Part shown: in pieces, positions 17,148-25,210 of the stretch | How the letters are laid out: the number at the start of each line of letters is the position of its first letter | How positions within the stretch are numbered: the first letter of the stretch is position 1 | DNA from: Betaproteobacteria bacterium | Lineage (GTDB): Bacteria; Pseudomonadota; Gammaproteobacteria; Burkholderiales; Burkholderiaceae_C | Reading direction: 5' to 3' | Assembly (NCBI GenBank): GCA_016704535.1 | Contig: JADIZZ010000001.1 | Span: 124,001-188,000 of the forward strand | Length of the DNA: 64,000 nucleotides | Made by a program: the position numbers and the translations under genes | Notes under the pieces: model-generated | Told to the model about the DNA's origin: nothing | The model's input: only the letters and a program-made list of their open reading frames with translations | Database searches by the model: none

Positions 17148-18494
17148 TCAGCCCGCCGGCCAGTCCACCGTCACGTCCAGCCCACCCAGCATCGCTGAAC
17201 GCCCGGCCTGCACCTGCGCGCCGTGCACGGTCGCGACGCGCTTGACGATGCTCCAGCCCAGCCCGCTGCCGCCCCGCCCCGTGCCCAGTACGCGAAAGAA
17301 CCGCTCGCCCAGTCGCGTCAGGGCTTCGGTCGGCAGGCCGGGGCCGCTGTCCTGCACCTGCAGGCGCACGCGGCCGGCCTGCATTTGCACCGCCACCTGC
17401 ACCTGCGAGCCGGGCGGGCTGTAGCGCAGCGCGTTGTCGACCAGGTTGCGCACCAGCACCGTCAGCAGCGTGGCGTCGCCCCGCACGGTGCATCGGGTGT
17501 CGGCCTTCAGTTCGAGGGTCTGGCCTCGATCGATGGCTTTCGGTGCCAGTTCGGCCACCTGCTGACGCACCAGCGCCGAGAGGTCGAGCGCGGCGCTGGC
17601 CGGGGTCTCGCCGGCCTCCACGCGAGCCAGGGTCAGCAGCTGCTCGACGAGGCGCGTGGCGCGGTCGCAGCCGGCCAGCGTGGCTCGCAGCGCGTGGCGC
17701 CGTTGCGTGTCGTCGGTCTCTGCCAGCGCGACCTGCGCCTGGGTGCGGATGGCGGCGATGGGCGTGCGCAGTTCGTGTGCGGCGTCGGCAGTGAAGCGGC
17801 GCTCGGCTGCCACCAGCGCCGTGACGCGTTCGAACAGTCCGTTCAGGCCGTCCACCACCGGCTTCAGCTCCGATGGCGCGCCCGGCACGACCAGCGGCTC
17901 GGTGGCCTGCGGACGTCGCTCGGCAATCAAGCGCGACAGGCCGCGCAGCGGCTTGACCCCCTGGTACACCGCCCACCACACGGCCAGCGCCAGCAGGGGT
18001 AGCGCAATGGCCAGGGGCTGCGCGGTGCTGCGCAGGACGGCCCGCACGATGTCGCGGCGCGAAGCGAGCTGCTCGCCCACGAGAACACGCACGTCGCGCT
18101 CGGCACCATGGGCCGAGAACACGCGCCAGTCATTGCCTTCGATCTGTACCGTGCGGAACTGCGGCTGGCCTTCGCGTTCGGTGCCGGCCATGGGCTGAGC
18201 CGGCGCATTGGCCGAGCGCAGCACCAGCTGGCCCTCATGGAAGACCTGGAAGGCCACTTTGGGGGCATAACGGTGCAAGGTGGGGGCATCGATGCCCGGG
18301 CCGTGCTCATCGATCTCGCCGGCCTGCTGCACCACCAGCAGCGCAGCGGCCTGCGCGAGGTGGCTGTCGAGCAGTTCGTCGATCTCGTGGCGCACCTCGA
18401 ACCAGGTCTGCACCGCGGCGGCCATCCACACCAGGGCCACGGCGGCCAGCACCAGCGCAATGAGCCGGCCCTGCAGCGAGGCCAGCGGCTTCAT
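17148..18494 (-). CDS. qseC: QseC/TctE-type sensor histidine kinase
   Basis: A 448-residue inner-membrane kinase. TM1 lies at ~10-30 and TM2 at ~158-180, with a ~125-residue periplasmic sensor between them. A HAMP-like linker is followed by HisKA with H240 in FTADAAHELRTP, the N box LVRNLVDNALRYSPPG and ATP-lid glycines (DSGPGLP, GSGLGWSIVKR). The ATG overlaps the response-regulator stop by 4 bp. Together with the upstream cytochrome b561 gene it forms a three-gene operon. The signal is unknown; naming as QseC rests on domain order and its partner. Confidence 0.88.
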   Translation of the reverse strand: MKPLASLQGRLIALVLAAVALVWMAAAVQTWFEVRHEIDELLDSHLAQAAALLVVQQAGEIDEHGPGIDAPTLHRYAPKVAFQVFHEGQLVLRSANAPAQPMAGTEREGQPQFRTVQIEGNDWRVFSAHGAERDVRVLVGEQLASRRDIVRAVLRSTAQPLAIALPLLALAVWWAVYQGVKPLRGLSRLIAERRPQATEPLVVPGAPSELKPVVDGLNGLFERVTALVAAERRFTADAAHELRTPIAAIRTQAQVALAETDDTQRRHALRATLAGCDRATRLVEQLLTLARVEAGETPASAALDLSALVRQQVAELAPKAIDRGQTLELKADTRCTVRGDATLLTVLVRNLVDNALRYSPPGSQVQVAVQMQAGRVRLQVQDSGPGLPTEALTRLGERFFRVLGTGRGGSGLGWSIVKRVATVHGAQVQAGRSAMLGGLDVTVDWPAG

Positions 18495-19165
18495 GCCGTG
18501 TCGGCGGGCGTGGTGCGCAGCGTGTAGCCCACGCCACGCACGGTGTGGATGAGCCCGGTGCCGAGCTTGCGGCGCAGGTTGTGCACATGCACCTCGACCG
18601 CGTTGCTCTCGACTTCCTGGCCCCAGCTGTAGAGGTTCTGTTCGATCTGTTCACGAGACAGCACGCGCCCGGCGTTGAGCATCAACACGTGCAGCAGGTC
18701 GAACTCTCGCCCTGACAACGCCACCGGCGCGCCGTCAAGGCTGACACTGCGCGCCGCCGGCTCCAGCACCACGCCTTGCGCCACCAGGCTTTCCTGCGGG
18801 CGACCGTGGGCGCGGCGCACCAGCGCGCGCAAGCGCGCGGCCAGCTCGTCCAGATCCACCGGTTTGACGACGTAGTCGTCGGCGCCCAGGTTCAGGCCGC
18901 GGACGCGTTCGGGCACGGCGTCGCGGGCCGTCAGCACCAGCACCGGCAGCGTGACGCCGGCACGGCGCACCGAGGCCAGCACGTCCATCCCGTCCATCAG
19001 CGGCAGGCCGAGGTCGAGCACGGCCGCGGCATAGGGCTCGGCGCGCAATTCACGCTCGGCCGCCACGCCGTCGCGCACCCAGTCGACCTGGAAGCCCAGC
19101 TGGCGCAAGCCGGCGCGCAGGCCGTCGCCCAGCAGGGTGTCGTCTTCGGCGAGCAGGATGCGCAT
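18491..19165 (-). CDS. qseB: QseB/PmrA-type response regulator
   Basis: A 224-residue OmpR/PhoB-family regulator. The receiver has EDD at 7-9, the acceptor Asp51 (AVLDLGLPLMDG), TARD and VKPVDLDEL. The winged-helix domain carries a typical QseB/PmrA recognition region, NAVEVHVHNLRRKLG, and VRGVGYTLR. It is coupled to the kinase gene by a 4-bp overlap and follows the cytochrome b561 gene by 39 bp. A PmrA/QseB-like direct repeat lies upstream of the cytochrome gene at 20065-20081, consistent with autoregulation. Confidence 0.92.
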   Translation of the reverse strand: MRILLAEDDTLLGDGLRAGLRQLGFQVDWVRDGVAAERELRAEPYAAAVLDLGLPLMDGMDVLASVRRAGVTLPVLVLTARDAVPERVRGLNLGADDYVVKPVDLDELAARLRALVRRAHGRPQESLVAQGVVLEPAARSVSLDGAPVALSGREFDLLHVLMLNAGRVLSREQIEQNLYSWGQEVESNAVEVHVHNLRRKLGTGLIHTVRGVGYTLRTTPADTA

Positions 19166-19204
19166 GGCGTCGATTGTGTCGGCCGGTAGAGGATCCGCGG
19201 CGCT

Positions 19205-19924
19205 TCAGTCGTCGTCGCCGTACGCGGCCGCGGTCGTGGCGGCGGCGGTGTCCAGTGGCGCCGGCGCATGCTGCCACTGCCAGACCCAGAAGCCAGCCAC
19301 CGCGATGACCATCAACGCCGCCACGCTGCGCCAGGCGCTGCGGATGCCCTCGGCCGGCGCCACGTCCTTGCGGCCGCTGAACATGGCGGCCACCAGCTTC
19401 TCGCGGCCCAGCCAGCTGGCCATGGCCACCCCGGCCAGGTGCAGGCCCACGAGGGCCAGCATGGCGTTGGCGGCGCCTTCGTGCACGTTTTCCAGCCAGT
19501 CGCCGCCAGGGCCGTCGAACAGCGCCCAGCCGCTGAACGTGACTGCCAGCGCAGCGCCGAGCAGCGCGACGATGGCCAGCGCACCGGCCGGGTTGTGGCC
19601 TGCATGGTGGTCGGAGCGCCCCTGCACCATGTCGCGCAAGTGCGTGAACACGGCCTGCGGGCCGCGCACGAAGTTGGCAAAGCGCGCGTGGCGCGTGCCC
19701 ACCAGGCCCCAGACCAGGCGGAAAGCCACCAGCCCGGCCAGCGTGTAACCCAGCGTAACGTGCAGCATCCGCCAGCGTTCGCTCTCGGCGGTGAGCCAGG
19801 CACCGGCGAAGCACAGCACGGCGAGCCAGTGGAAGACGCGCACGGGGGCGTCCCACACCAATACACGGCGAGCGGCCGGAGCCTTGGCCTGGGTTTCAGC
19901 GGGGAATGCGGAGGTCGTGTTCAT
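19205..19924 (-). CDS. Cytochrome b561-type membrane protein
   Basis: A ~239-residue di-haem cytochrome b561 family protein with four or five membrane helices. Histidines suited to bind two b haems occur in VRVFHW, WRMLHVTLGY, LENVHEGAAN and LVGLHLAGV. Such proteins pass electrons within the inner membrane, often with c-type cytochromes. ATG 19924 was chosen for the GGAG 6-7 nt upstream; an in-frame ATG at 19945 overlaps the stop of a 25-codon open frame and is a plausible alternative. It is the first gene before the QseBC-type pair. Confidence 0.88.
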   Translation of the reverse strand: MNTTSAFPAETQAKAPAARRVLVWDAPVRVFHWLAVLCFAGAWLTAESERWRMLHVTLGYTLAGLVAFRLVWGLVGTRHARFANFVRGPQAVFTHLRDMVQGRSDHHAGHNPAGALAIVALLGAALAVTFSGWALFDGPGGDWLENVHEGAANAMLALVGLHLAGVAMASWLGREKLVAAMFSGRKDVAPAEGIRSAWRSVAALMVIAVAGFWVWQWQHAPAPLDTAAATTAAAYGDDD

Positions 19925-19941
19925 CGTGGTCTCCAGGGTGT

Positions 19942-20019
19942 TCATGGCCGCGTGATCAGCAGCAGGGCCAGGTGCAGCGGCCGGGTGAGTGGCGGACGAG
20001 AGGGTCTTGGCAGGCTCAT
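19942..20019 (-). CDS. Possible 25-codon leader ORF upstream of cytochrome b561
   Basis: The frame MSLPRPSRPPL... ends in LHLALLLITRP, and its TGA overlaps the alternative cytochrome b561 start (ATGA). It lies between the PmrA/QseB-like box and the structural gene, so it would be in the mRNA leader. It is Pro/Arg/Leu-rich and matches no family I know. It may be a translational-coupling leader or simply chance. Confidence 0.25.
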   Translation of the reverse strand: MSLPRPSRPPLTRPLHLALLLITRP

Positions 20020-20064
20020 GGCGTGTTCATCGCCAAGGGATGACAGGCATGGTGCCCACTGGGT

Positions 20065-20081
20065 CTTAGAGCTTTCTTAAG
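20065..20081 (-). promoter_or_regulatory. PmrA/QseB-like box upstream of cytochrome b561-qseBC operon
   Basis: Read on the minus strand: CTTAAG-AAAGC-TCTAAG. Against the published PmrA/QseB-type consensus yTTAAk-N5-yTTAAk this matches 11 of 12 informative bases with the exact 5-nt spacer. It lies ~140 bp before the cytochrome start and ~65 bp before the plus-strand gene at 20145, so it could serve either side. The operon it precedes encodes a QseB-type regulator. Confidence 0.55.
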
Positions 20082-20144
20082 GTGCGCCCCGGTGGCGCGG
20101 CCCGGCAGGCGAGAATCGATGCTCTTGAATCCGAGGAAACCGCC

Positions 20145-20561
20145 GTGGACCTGAAAGTGCCGATCGTGATCGTGGACGAGCTGAGTGACGAGGTCATCAC
20201 GTCCACCGGCCTGCTGAACCTGGCCAGCGGCGAGATAGGCCGCATCGAGTACCAGGACTACGACTTCGAGACCCAGGGCCTGCCCTTCGAGCACGAGGAC
20301 TACGAATTCACCTGCGGCACGCTGTCGAACAACGGCAAGGACGTCGAGTTCCGGATCGACGTCAACTCCGTCACCGGCCAGTACTCGGTGAGCGCGAGCG
20401 AACTGCTCGAGATCAAGGTGCGCGCCGCGGCGCTGTTCGCCGGCGTCAGCGCCAAGGCGCTGGCGGCGCAGGCGGCGGCCCGCGGGCTGCCCGAGCGCGA
20501 GCCGGCCGAGCCCAAGCCGCCCACCGGCCCTTCGGGCGGCCGTGGCGGGCGTTACCACTGA
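20145..20561 (+). CDS. Conserved hypothetical acidic protein
   Basis: A 138-residue protein starting with GTG 20145 (VDLKVPIVIVDELSDE); GAGGA lies 8 nt upstream. The first ~100 residues are acidic and predicted beta-rich (IEYQDYDFETQGLPFEHEDYE). The C-terminal ~35 residues are Ala/Pro/Gly-rich and likely disordered. There is no signal peptide or membrane segment. I do not recognise the family. It is followed after 35 bp by the VF530-type gene on the same strand. Confidence 0.7.
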   Translation: MDLKVPIVIVDELSDEVITSTGLLNLASGEIGRIEYQDYDFETQGLPFEHEDYEFTCGTLSNNGKDVEFRIDVNSVTGQYSVSASELLEIKVRAAALFAGVSAKALAAQAAARGLPEREPAEPKPPTGPSGGRGGRYH

Positions 20562-20596
20562 ACCCGCCGCTGGCGCAGCCGCCGGTGCAGTCGCGT

Positions 20597-20860
20597 ATGC
20601 AGACGCCCATGCAGCCCCGCAACCCGCTGCATGGCGTCACGCTCGAAGCCATGCTCACGGCCCTGGTGGCGGCGTACGGTTGGGCCGGGCTGGGCGAGCG
20701 CATCGCCCTGCGCTGCTTCACCAGCGACCCGAGTGTCGCGTCGAGCCTGAAGTTCCTGCGCAGGACGCCTTGGGCGCGGGCCAAGGTGGAGAGCCTGTAC
20801 GGCTTCCTGCTGCGTGAACAGCGGCGTGGGGTCCCGGCGGCAAGGTCGCACCAGGCTTGA
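20597..20860 (+). CDS. VF530/DUF2132 family protein
   Basis: A short protein (~87 residues) with the strongly conserved VF530 block: NPLHGVTLEAMLTALV, YGWAGLGERI, CFTSDPSVASSLKFLRRTPWAR and KVESLYGFL. Structural work on a Vibrio member suggested a DNA-binding-like fold; no cellular role is established. The start is uncertain: GTG 20585, ATG 20597 or ATG 20609 are all in frame before the conserved part. Confidence 0.88.
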   Translation: MQTPMQPRNPLHGVTLEAMLTALVAAYGWAGLGERIALRCFTSDPSVASSLKFLRRTPWARAKVESLYGFLLREQRRGVPAARSHQA

Positions 20861-20866
20861 GGGCGG

Positions 20867-21073
20867 TCAGCTCGGGGCAGGCCTGACCACGATCTGGTAG
20901 TCCTTCTCGGCTTCGAACCAGCACAGCGTCAGCGGATAGGTCAGGCCGGTCGAGCGGTAGCGCTCGCTCACGCTGACCCGCACCCTGAAGCCGTAGCTGC
21001 CTGCAGCGGTGGGCCTGCCGTGGATCTCGATCCGCCGCTGCCCGCCCATTCGGCGAGCCTGCAGGCCCGGCAT
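20867..21073 (-). CDS. Small hypothetical protein
   Basis: A 68-residue basic protein (MPGLQARRMGG...). A beta-rich middle (SYGFRVRVSVSERYR) is followed by LTYPLTLCWFEAEKDYQIVV. No signal peptide or known motif is visible. It lies 9 bp downstream of slyX on the same strand and ends 7 bp from the convergent VF530 gene, and codon usage looks genuine. The function is unknown. Confidence 0.6.
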   Translation of the reverse strand: MPGLQARRMGGQRRIEIHGRPTAAGSYGFRVRVSVSERYRSTGLTYPLTLCWFEAEKDYQIVVRPAPS

Positions 21074-21082
21074 GGCGGTTCC

Positions 21083-21304
21083 TCAGTAATGCGGTGGCAG
21101 CTCGTCGCGCAGGCTGCGCACGGCCGGGGTGTCCTCGGCATCGGCCTGCTGGCGCCACAGTGCTGCCTCGCGCAGCAGCCGGTCGATCTGCGCCTGCTGG
21201 CGCACCACGATCTCGTTCAACCGGTCGAGCAGGTCTTCGCCGTAGCTGGCCTTGATCTCCAGTGCCGTGAGGCGGCGTTCGATGGGGTCGAGGTCTTCTT
21301 CCAT
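21083..21304 (-). CDS. slyX: SlyX family protein
   Basis: A 73-residue coiled-coil protein with the SlyX signature. IERRLTALEIKASYGEDLLDRLNEIVVRQQAQIDRL forms continuous heptads, and the C-terminus ends in LPPHY, as in SlyX (PPHY). The role of SlyX is not well defined. It lies downstream of the FNR-like gene on the same strand. Confidence 0.92.
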   Translation of the reverse strand: MEEDLDPIERRLTALEIKASYGEDLLDRLNEIVVRQQAQIDRLLREAALWRQQADAEDTPAVRSLRDELPPHY

Positions 21305-21352
21305 GGACGTATTGGACGCTATCCGTGGCAGGCGGCGCCGCGCCTGTCTTGC

Positions 21353-22072
21353 CTAGCCAGCGGCGAGCGCCCGCGCCAGCGCGTCGGGGTCGAGCACTGC
21401 GCGGCGCTGCGACAGCGACTTCAGCACCCCTTCGCGGCGCAGCTGGCTGACCATGCGGCTGGCGGTCTCCACCGTCAGGCCGAGCATGGCGCCCATGTCC
21501 TCGCGGCGCGGCATCCAGATCTCGCCACTCTCGTCGGCCAGGCGCGAAAGTTCGCCCAGCAGCTTCAGCACCCGCTGTCGTGCCACACCGCTGGTCAGCT
21601 CGGTGGCCCAGAGGCCGGCCTGTTCCAGCGCCTGCTGCCAGCGGCGCATCAACTCGTGCGTCAGCGTACCGTCGGCCTGGCCGAGGTGGCCGACCAGGTG
21701 GCTCGGGATGCGGCACAGCTGCACCGGCGTGCAGGACACGGCCTCGTCGGCATAGGGCTGCTGCAGCAGGGCCTCCTGGCCGATGAGGTCGCCGCGGCCG
21801 GCCAGGCGCACGATTCGGCGTTGGCCGCCGGCCGTCAGGCGCTGGAAGCGCACGATGCCCGCGCGCACGGTGTAAACCGCCGTACCGGGCTCGCCGCGCG
21901 CGTAGATGCGCGTCTCGGCAGGCAACGACGGGTCGTCGATGTCGGTGTGGATCCGCACGATGGAGTTTGGGTCGAGCACACCGAAAAGCGCGCCGCTGCG
22001 CACCTCGCAACTGGCGCATACGCGCGCCTGCGGGTGGTTCTCGGACTGCAGGTAGGGCGGCACGGCTTTCAT
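21353..22072 (-). CDS. FNR/Anr-like Crp-family regulator with atypical cysteines
   Basis: A 239-residue Crp/Fnr regulator: cyclic-nucleotide-binding-like fold, dimer helix, then a C-terminal winged helix. The recognition helix reads GLTVETASRMVSQL, with the E-xx-SR pattern of FNR-type TTGAT recognition. N-terminal Cys19 and Cys22 form CASC, and Cys114 and Cys120 lie in SCTPVQLC. E. coli FNR uses Cys20, 23, 29 and 122 for its 4Fe-4S cluster; the third N-terminal Cys is absent, so oxygen sensing may rely on a different set. It lies 43 bp downstream of the rhodanese gene. Confidence 0.88.
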   Translation of the reverse strand: MKAVPPYLQSENHPQARVCASCEVRSGALFGVLDPNSIVRIHTDIDDPSLPAETRIYARGEPGTAVYTVRAGIVRFQRLTAGGQRRIVRLAGRGDLIGQEALLQQPYADEAVSCTPVQLCRIPSHLVGHLGQADGTLTHELMRRWQQALEQAGLWATELTSGVARQRVLKLLGELSRLADESGEIWMPRREDMGAMLGLTVETASRMVSQLRREGVLKSLSQRRAVLDPDALARALAAG

Positions 22073-22115
22073 GCGCAGCTCGGTGGGCCCCAGCGTTCCT
22101 GCCGCCGGTGGGCGC

Positions 22116-22541
22116 TCAGCGCGGGGGTGTCACCATGGGCCAGCCACGGCGGGCCCATTCGGACATGCCGCCCTCGACGTACCGCACGTGGCCGTAGCCG
22201 CGTTCACGCAACGCGGCAAGGATGGCGCGCGAGCGGTTCTGCGTGTTGCAGATCAGCAGCACCGGCTGTGCGGGGTCGGTCGGGATCTCGGCCAGCCGGG
22301 CGCCCAGCTGGCGCATCGGCAGCAGACGCGCGCCAGCAGCCACGCCGCTGGCGTGCTCCATCGGCTCACGGATGTCGAAGACCACGGCACGTCCGGCCTC
22401 GAGCTCGGCACGTGCAGTCTCCAGGCTCACCGCGTCGGGCGAGGCAGCCTCGGCGTTCGGGCTCAGGCCCGTGACACCCAGCAGCGAAGCGAGCACGGCG
22501 CCGAATTGGCGGCGGGGCGATGGAGCGAAGGGACTGTTCAT
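22116..22541 (-). CDS. Periplasmic rhodanese-domain protein
   Basis: A 141-residue single rhodanese domain after a putative signal sequence (MNSPFAPSPRRQFGAVLASLLGV...AEA, with RRQF resembling a Tat-like start). The active-site loop is CNTQNRSR, with the catalytic Cys accepting sulfane sulfur, and VVFDIREPMEH is the typical first conserved block. It is co-directional with the FNR-like regulator, so a link between sulfur and redox state is plausible. An AT-rich stretch at ~22605-22630 probably holds its promoter. Confidence 0.88.
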   Translation of the reverse strand: MNSPFAPSPRRQFGAVLASLLGVTGLSPNAEAASPDAVSLETARAELEAGRAVVFDIREPMEHASGVAAGARLLPMRQLGARLAEIPTDPAQPVLLICNTQNRSRAILAALRERGYGHVRYVEGGMSEWARRGWPMVTPPR

Positions 22542-22686
22542 CGTGGGGCGGGAAGCGGGCGGGTTGGAGTCGGCGACGAAGTCCGGAGAACCGGACCGGG
22601 GTTGAATATCCTTTAATCAGTCTACTCTTATGTTGGGCCGCTTGCAGGGTGCTGGCAACATGGGAAGGCCCTGATCGACCCCGACC

Positions 22687-23649
22687 ATGCCTGAAGCGCC
22701 CCCGACACCCCTCTTCCGTGCCATCGCCGTCGTCGGCGCGGGTGCCGTGGGCAGCTACTTCGGCGCGCTGCTGGCGCTGGCCGGCCAGCGGGTGACCCTC
22801 GTCGGCCGACTGGCGCACGTTCAAGTGGTGCTGCGTCAGGGGCTGGAGCTGCAACGCGCGGGCGGCAGCGTCACCACGCATCCCGCAGCCACCACCGAAC
22901 TGGCAGGCGTAAAGGGCGCCGACTTGGTGCTGGTGTGCGTGAAGTGCGGCGACACCGAACACGTGGCGCGCGAGCTGGCGCCTTGGCTCGACGCCGATGC
23001 GCTGGTGCTCAGCCTGCAGAATGGCGTCGAGAACGTGGCCACGCTGGCCCGCCACCTGCATCAGCCGGTCATGCCGGCGGTGGTCTATGCCGCCACGGCG
23101 CTGCCCGCGCCCGGCGTGGTGCGGCACTTCGGCGGCGGCGAGATCGTCGTCGGCCCGGCCGGCGGCACGTCGGCCGCTGCCGACAGCCGGCTGCAGGCGG
23201 TGGCCGCCGTCTTCGGCGCCGCGGGGGTGGCCCTGCGCATCTCGGACGACGTGATTGCCGTTTTGTGGGCCAAGCTGGTGGTCAACTGCGCCTGCAACGC
23301 CATCTCGGCCCTGGCACAGGCCAGCTACGCGCAGATGGCTTGCCTGCCGGCGGTGCAGGCACTGCAGCATGCCGCGCTGCACGAGGCGGTGGCAGTGGCC
23401 CGTGCCGAGGGGTTTGCGCTCTCCACGGACACCTTGCTCGCGGCTGTGGCGCGCATCGCGGCCACCATGCCCGAGCAGCGCTCGTCCACCGCACAGGACC
23501 TGGCGCGCGGCCGTCCCACCGAAATCCAGTATCTCAACGGCCACGTCGTGCGCCGCGGCACGGCGCACGGCATCGCCACCCCAGTCAATCAGGCCTTGAC
23601 GGCGCTGGTGCAACTGGCCGAGACCACCTCGCGCGTTCAGCGCTTGTAG
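22687..23649 (+). CDS. panE: 2-dehydropantoate 2-reductase (ketopantoate reductase) family protein
   Basis: A 320-residue PanE/ApbA-family NADP-dependent reductase. The Rossmann motif VVGAGAVGSYFGALLA lies at ~15-30, followed by LVLVCVKCGDTE and SLQNGVEN, and the C-terminal helical domain contains the catalytic Lys in LWAKLVVNCACNAISAL. PanE makes D-pantoate for coenzyme A; paralogues act on other 2-oxo acids, so the substrate is probable rather than certain. It diverges from the rhodanese gene. Confidence 0.85.
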   Translation: MPEAPPTPLFRAIAVVGAGAVGSYFGALLALAGQRVTLVGRLAHVQVVLRQGLELQRAGGSVTTHPAATTELAGVKGADLVLVCVKCGDTEHVARELAPWLDADALVLSLQNGVENVATLARHLHQPVMPAVVYAATALPAPGVVRHFGGGEIVVGPAGGTSAAADSRLQAVAAVFGAAGVALRISDDVIAVLWAKLVVNCACNAISALAQASYAQMACLPAVQALQHAALHEAVAVARAEGFALSTDTLLAAVARIAATMPEQRSSTAQDLARGRPTEIQYLNGHVVRRGTAHGIATPVNQALTALVQLAETTSRVQRL

Positions 23650-23772
23650 GCGCCCGCCGACACACGGTGGGGCCCGCCGCCGATGGCCGCGCGCGGCTCG
23701 CCGCGCGAGAATGCAGTCTGATGCGGGGGACTCGCCCGCGCAGCGCGCCCGAAGGCGCCGAAGGTGGAACCC

Positions 23773-24432
23773 ATGAAAGACACACGCGTTTCGAAGGCGG
23801 CCATGGCCGTCGTGGCCCTGGCCGCCCTGCTGGTGGCCGGCTGCGAAAACATGAGCGAACGCCAGCAAGGCACGGCCAAGGGCGCCGGCGTCGGCGCCGT
23901 GGCGGGGGCCGTGCTCGGCTCGGCCACCGGTGGCAAGGCCGGCACGGGGGCGGTGATCGGCGGCGCGCTGGGCGCGGTCATCGGCAACGTCTGGTCCAAG
24001 CGGCAGGAAGACCGCCGCGTCGCGATGGAACAGGCCACGCGCGGCACCGGCGTCGAGGTCAGCCGCACCGCGGACGACCAGCTCAAGCTGAACATCCCCA
24101 ACGACGTCTCGTTCGACGTGAACAGCGCCACCATCCGCCCTGAGATGCGCCGCGTGCTCGACCCCTTCGCCGAGCAGCTGCGGGGCGACCCAAAGGCCCG
24201 CGTGAACATCGTCGGCCACACCGACAGTACGGGCTCGCCGGCGGTGAACGACCCGCTGTCGGTGGCGCGCGCCAACAGCGTGCGCGACTACCTGGAGTCG
24301 CGCGGAGTGCCCGCGTCGCACGTGCAGACCTTCGGCCGAGGCGAGCGCGAGCCGGTGGCCGACAACGCCACCGACGCCGGCCGCGCGCGCAACCGCCGCG
24401 TCGAGATCTTCCTGCGCGAACCGGCGGCGTAA
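23773..24432 (+). CDS. OmpA-family lipoprotein with glycine zipper (YiaD-like)
   Basis: A 219-residue outer-membrane lipoprotein. The signal peptide ends in the lipobox LVAGC (Cys ~24). A glycine-zipper region follows (GAGVGAVAGAVLG...GGALGAVIG, ~38-75). The C-terminal OmpA domain contains the peptidoglycan-binding NIVGHTDSTGS, LSVARANSVRDYL and GRARNRRVEI. ATG 23773 fits a GGTGG-type ribosome site better than ATG 23764. It lies 69 bp before the second QseBC-type pair. Confidence 0.92.
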   Translation: MKDTRVSKAAMAVVALAALLVAGCENMSERQQGTAKGAGVGAVAGAVLGSATGGKAGTGAVIGGALGAVIGNVWSKRQEDRRVAMEQATRGTGVEVSRTADDQLKLNIPNDVSFDVNSATIRPEMRRVLDPFAEQLRGDPKARVNIVGHTDSTGSPAVNDPLSVARANSVRDYLESRGVPASHVQTFGRGEREPVADNATDAGRARNRRVEIFLREPAA

Positions 24433-24501
24433 GTCGCCGGCCGGTGGCTTCGAAGCGCCGGCTCGTCGCTGCACGAAGCGGCGTGGTTCAATCTGTCCGC
24501 G

Positions 24502-25176
24502 ATGCGGATCCTGGTGCTCGAAGACGACCCCGACCTCGGTGAAGCGCTGGCCGAAGGCCTGCGCCAGGCCGGCCATGCCGTGGACTGGTTCCGCGACGGC
24601 ACCCAGGCCGATGCCGCGCTCGCCGGTGCCCCCTTCGATGCGATGGTGCTCGACCTCGGCCTGCCCGGCACCGACGGCATGGGCTGGCTGCGCGTCTGGC
24701 GCGGCCGCGGCATGGCGTTGCCGGTGCTGATCCTGACCGCGCGCGACGGTGTCGAGCAGCGCATTGCGGGCCTGGACGCAGGCGCCGACGACTACCTCGT
24801 CAAGCCCATTGCGATGGACGAACTCGCGGCCCGCCTGCGCGCGCTGCTGCGCCGCAGTTCGGGCCGTGCGCAGGCACTGTGGACCCACGGCGCACTGCAG
24901 TACGACCCGTCGACCAAGCACGTGCGGTGGCGGGGCCGGCCGGTGGAACTGACCGGCCGCGAAACGGCATTGCTGGAGGTGCTGCTCAGCCACCCGCAGC
25001 GCGTGCTGTCCAAACCGCAGCTGCTGGAAAAGCTGTACGACTGGAGTGGCAGCGAGCCCGAAGGCAATGCGCTGGAAGTGCACGTGCACCACCTGCGCCG
25101 GAAGCTGGATCCGGGCATCGTGCGTACGGTGCGCGGTGTGGGCTACGCGCTGGGCGCGGCGCAGGACGACAGGTGA
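24502..25176 (+). CDS. QseB/PmrA-type response regulator (second copy)
   Basis: A 224-residue OmpR/PhoB-family regulator. The receiver has LEDDPDLG, the acceptor Asp51 (MVLDLGLPGTDG), TARD and VKPIAMDEL. The winged helix contains NALEVHVHHLRRKLDPG and VRGVGYALG, as in PmrA/QseB/TctD. It pairs with the kinase starting 34 bp downstream. It is the regulator nearest to the perfect PmrA/QseB box at 30893-30909, ahead of the convergent hemolysin-family operon. Confidence 0.92.
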   Translation: MRILVLEDDPDLGEALAEGLRQAGHAVDWFRDGTQADAALAGAPFDAMVLDLGLPGTDGMGWLRVWRGRGMALPVLILTARDGVEQRIAGLDAGADDYLVKPIAMDELAARLRALLRRSSGRAQALWTHGALQYDPSTKHVRWRGRPVELTGRETALLEVLLSHPQRVLSKPQLLEKLYDWSGSEPEGNALEVHVHHLRRKLDPGIVRTVRGVGYALGAAQDDR

Positions 25177-25210
25177 GCACCGCCGTCACCCCCGCGACAC
25201 GGGCCGCAGC

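Noticed and set aside
22600..22640. FNR-type box (TTGAT-N4-ATCAA) upstream of the rhodanese gene
   Set aside because: The AT-rich stretch has TTGAA and AATCA pieces but not the symmetric half-sites at the right spacing.
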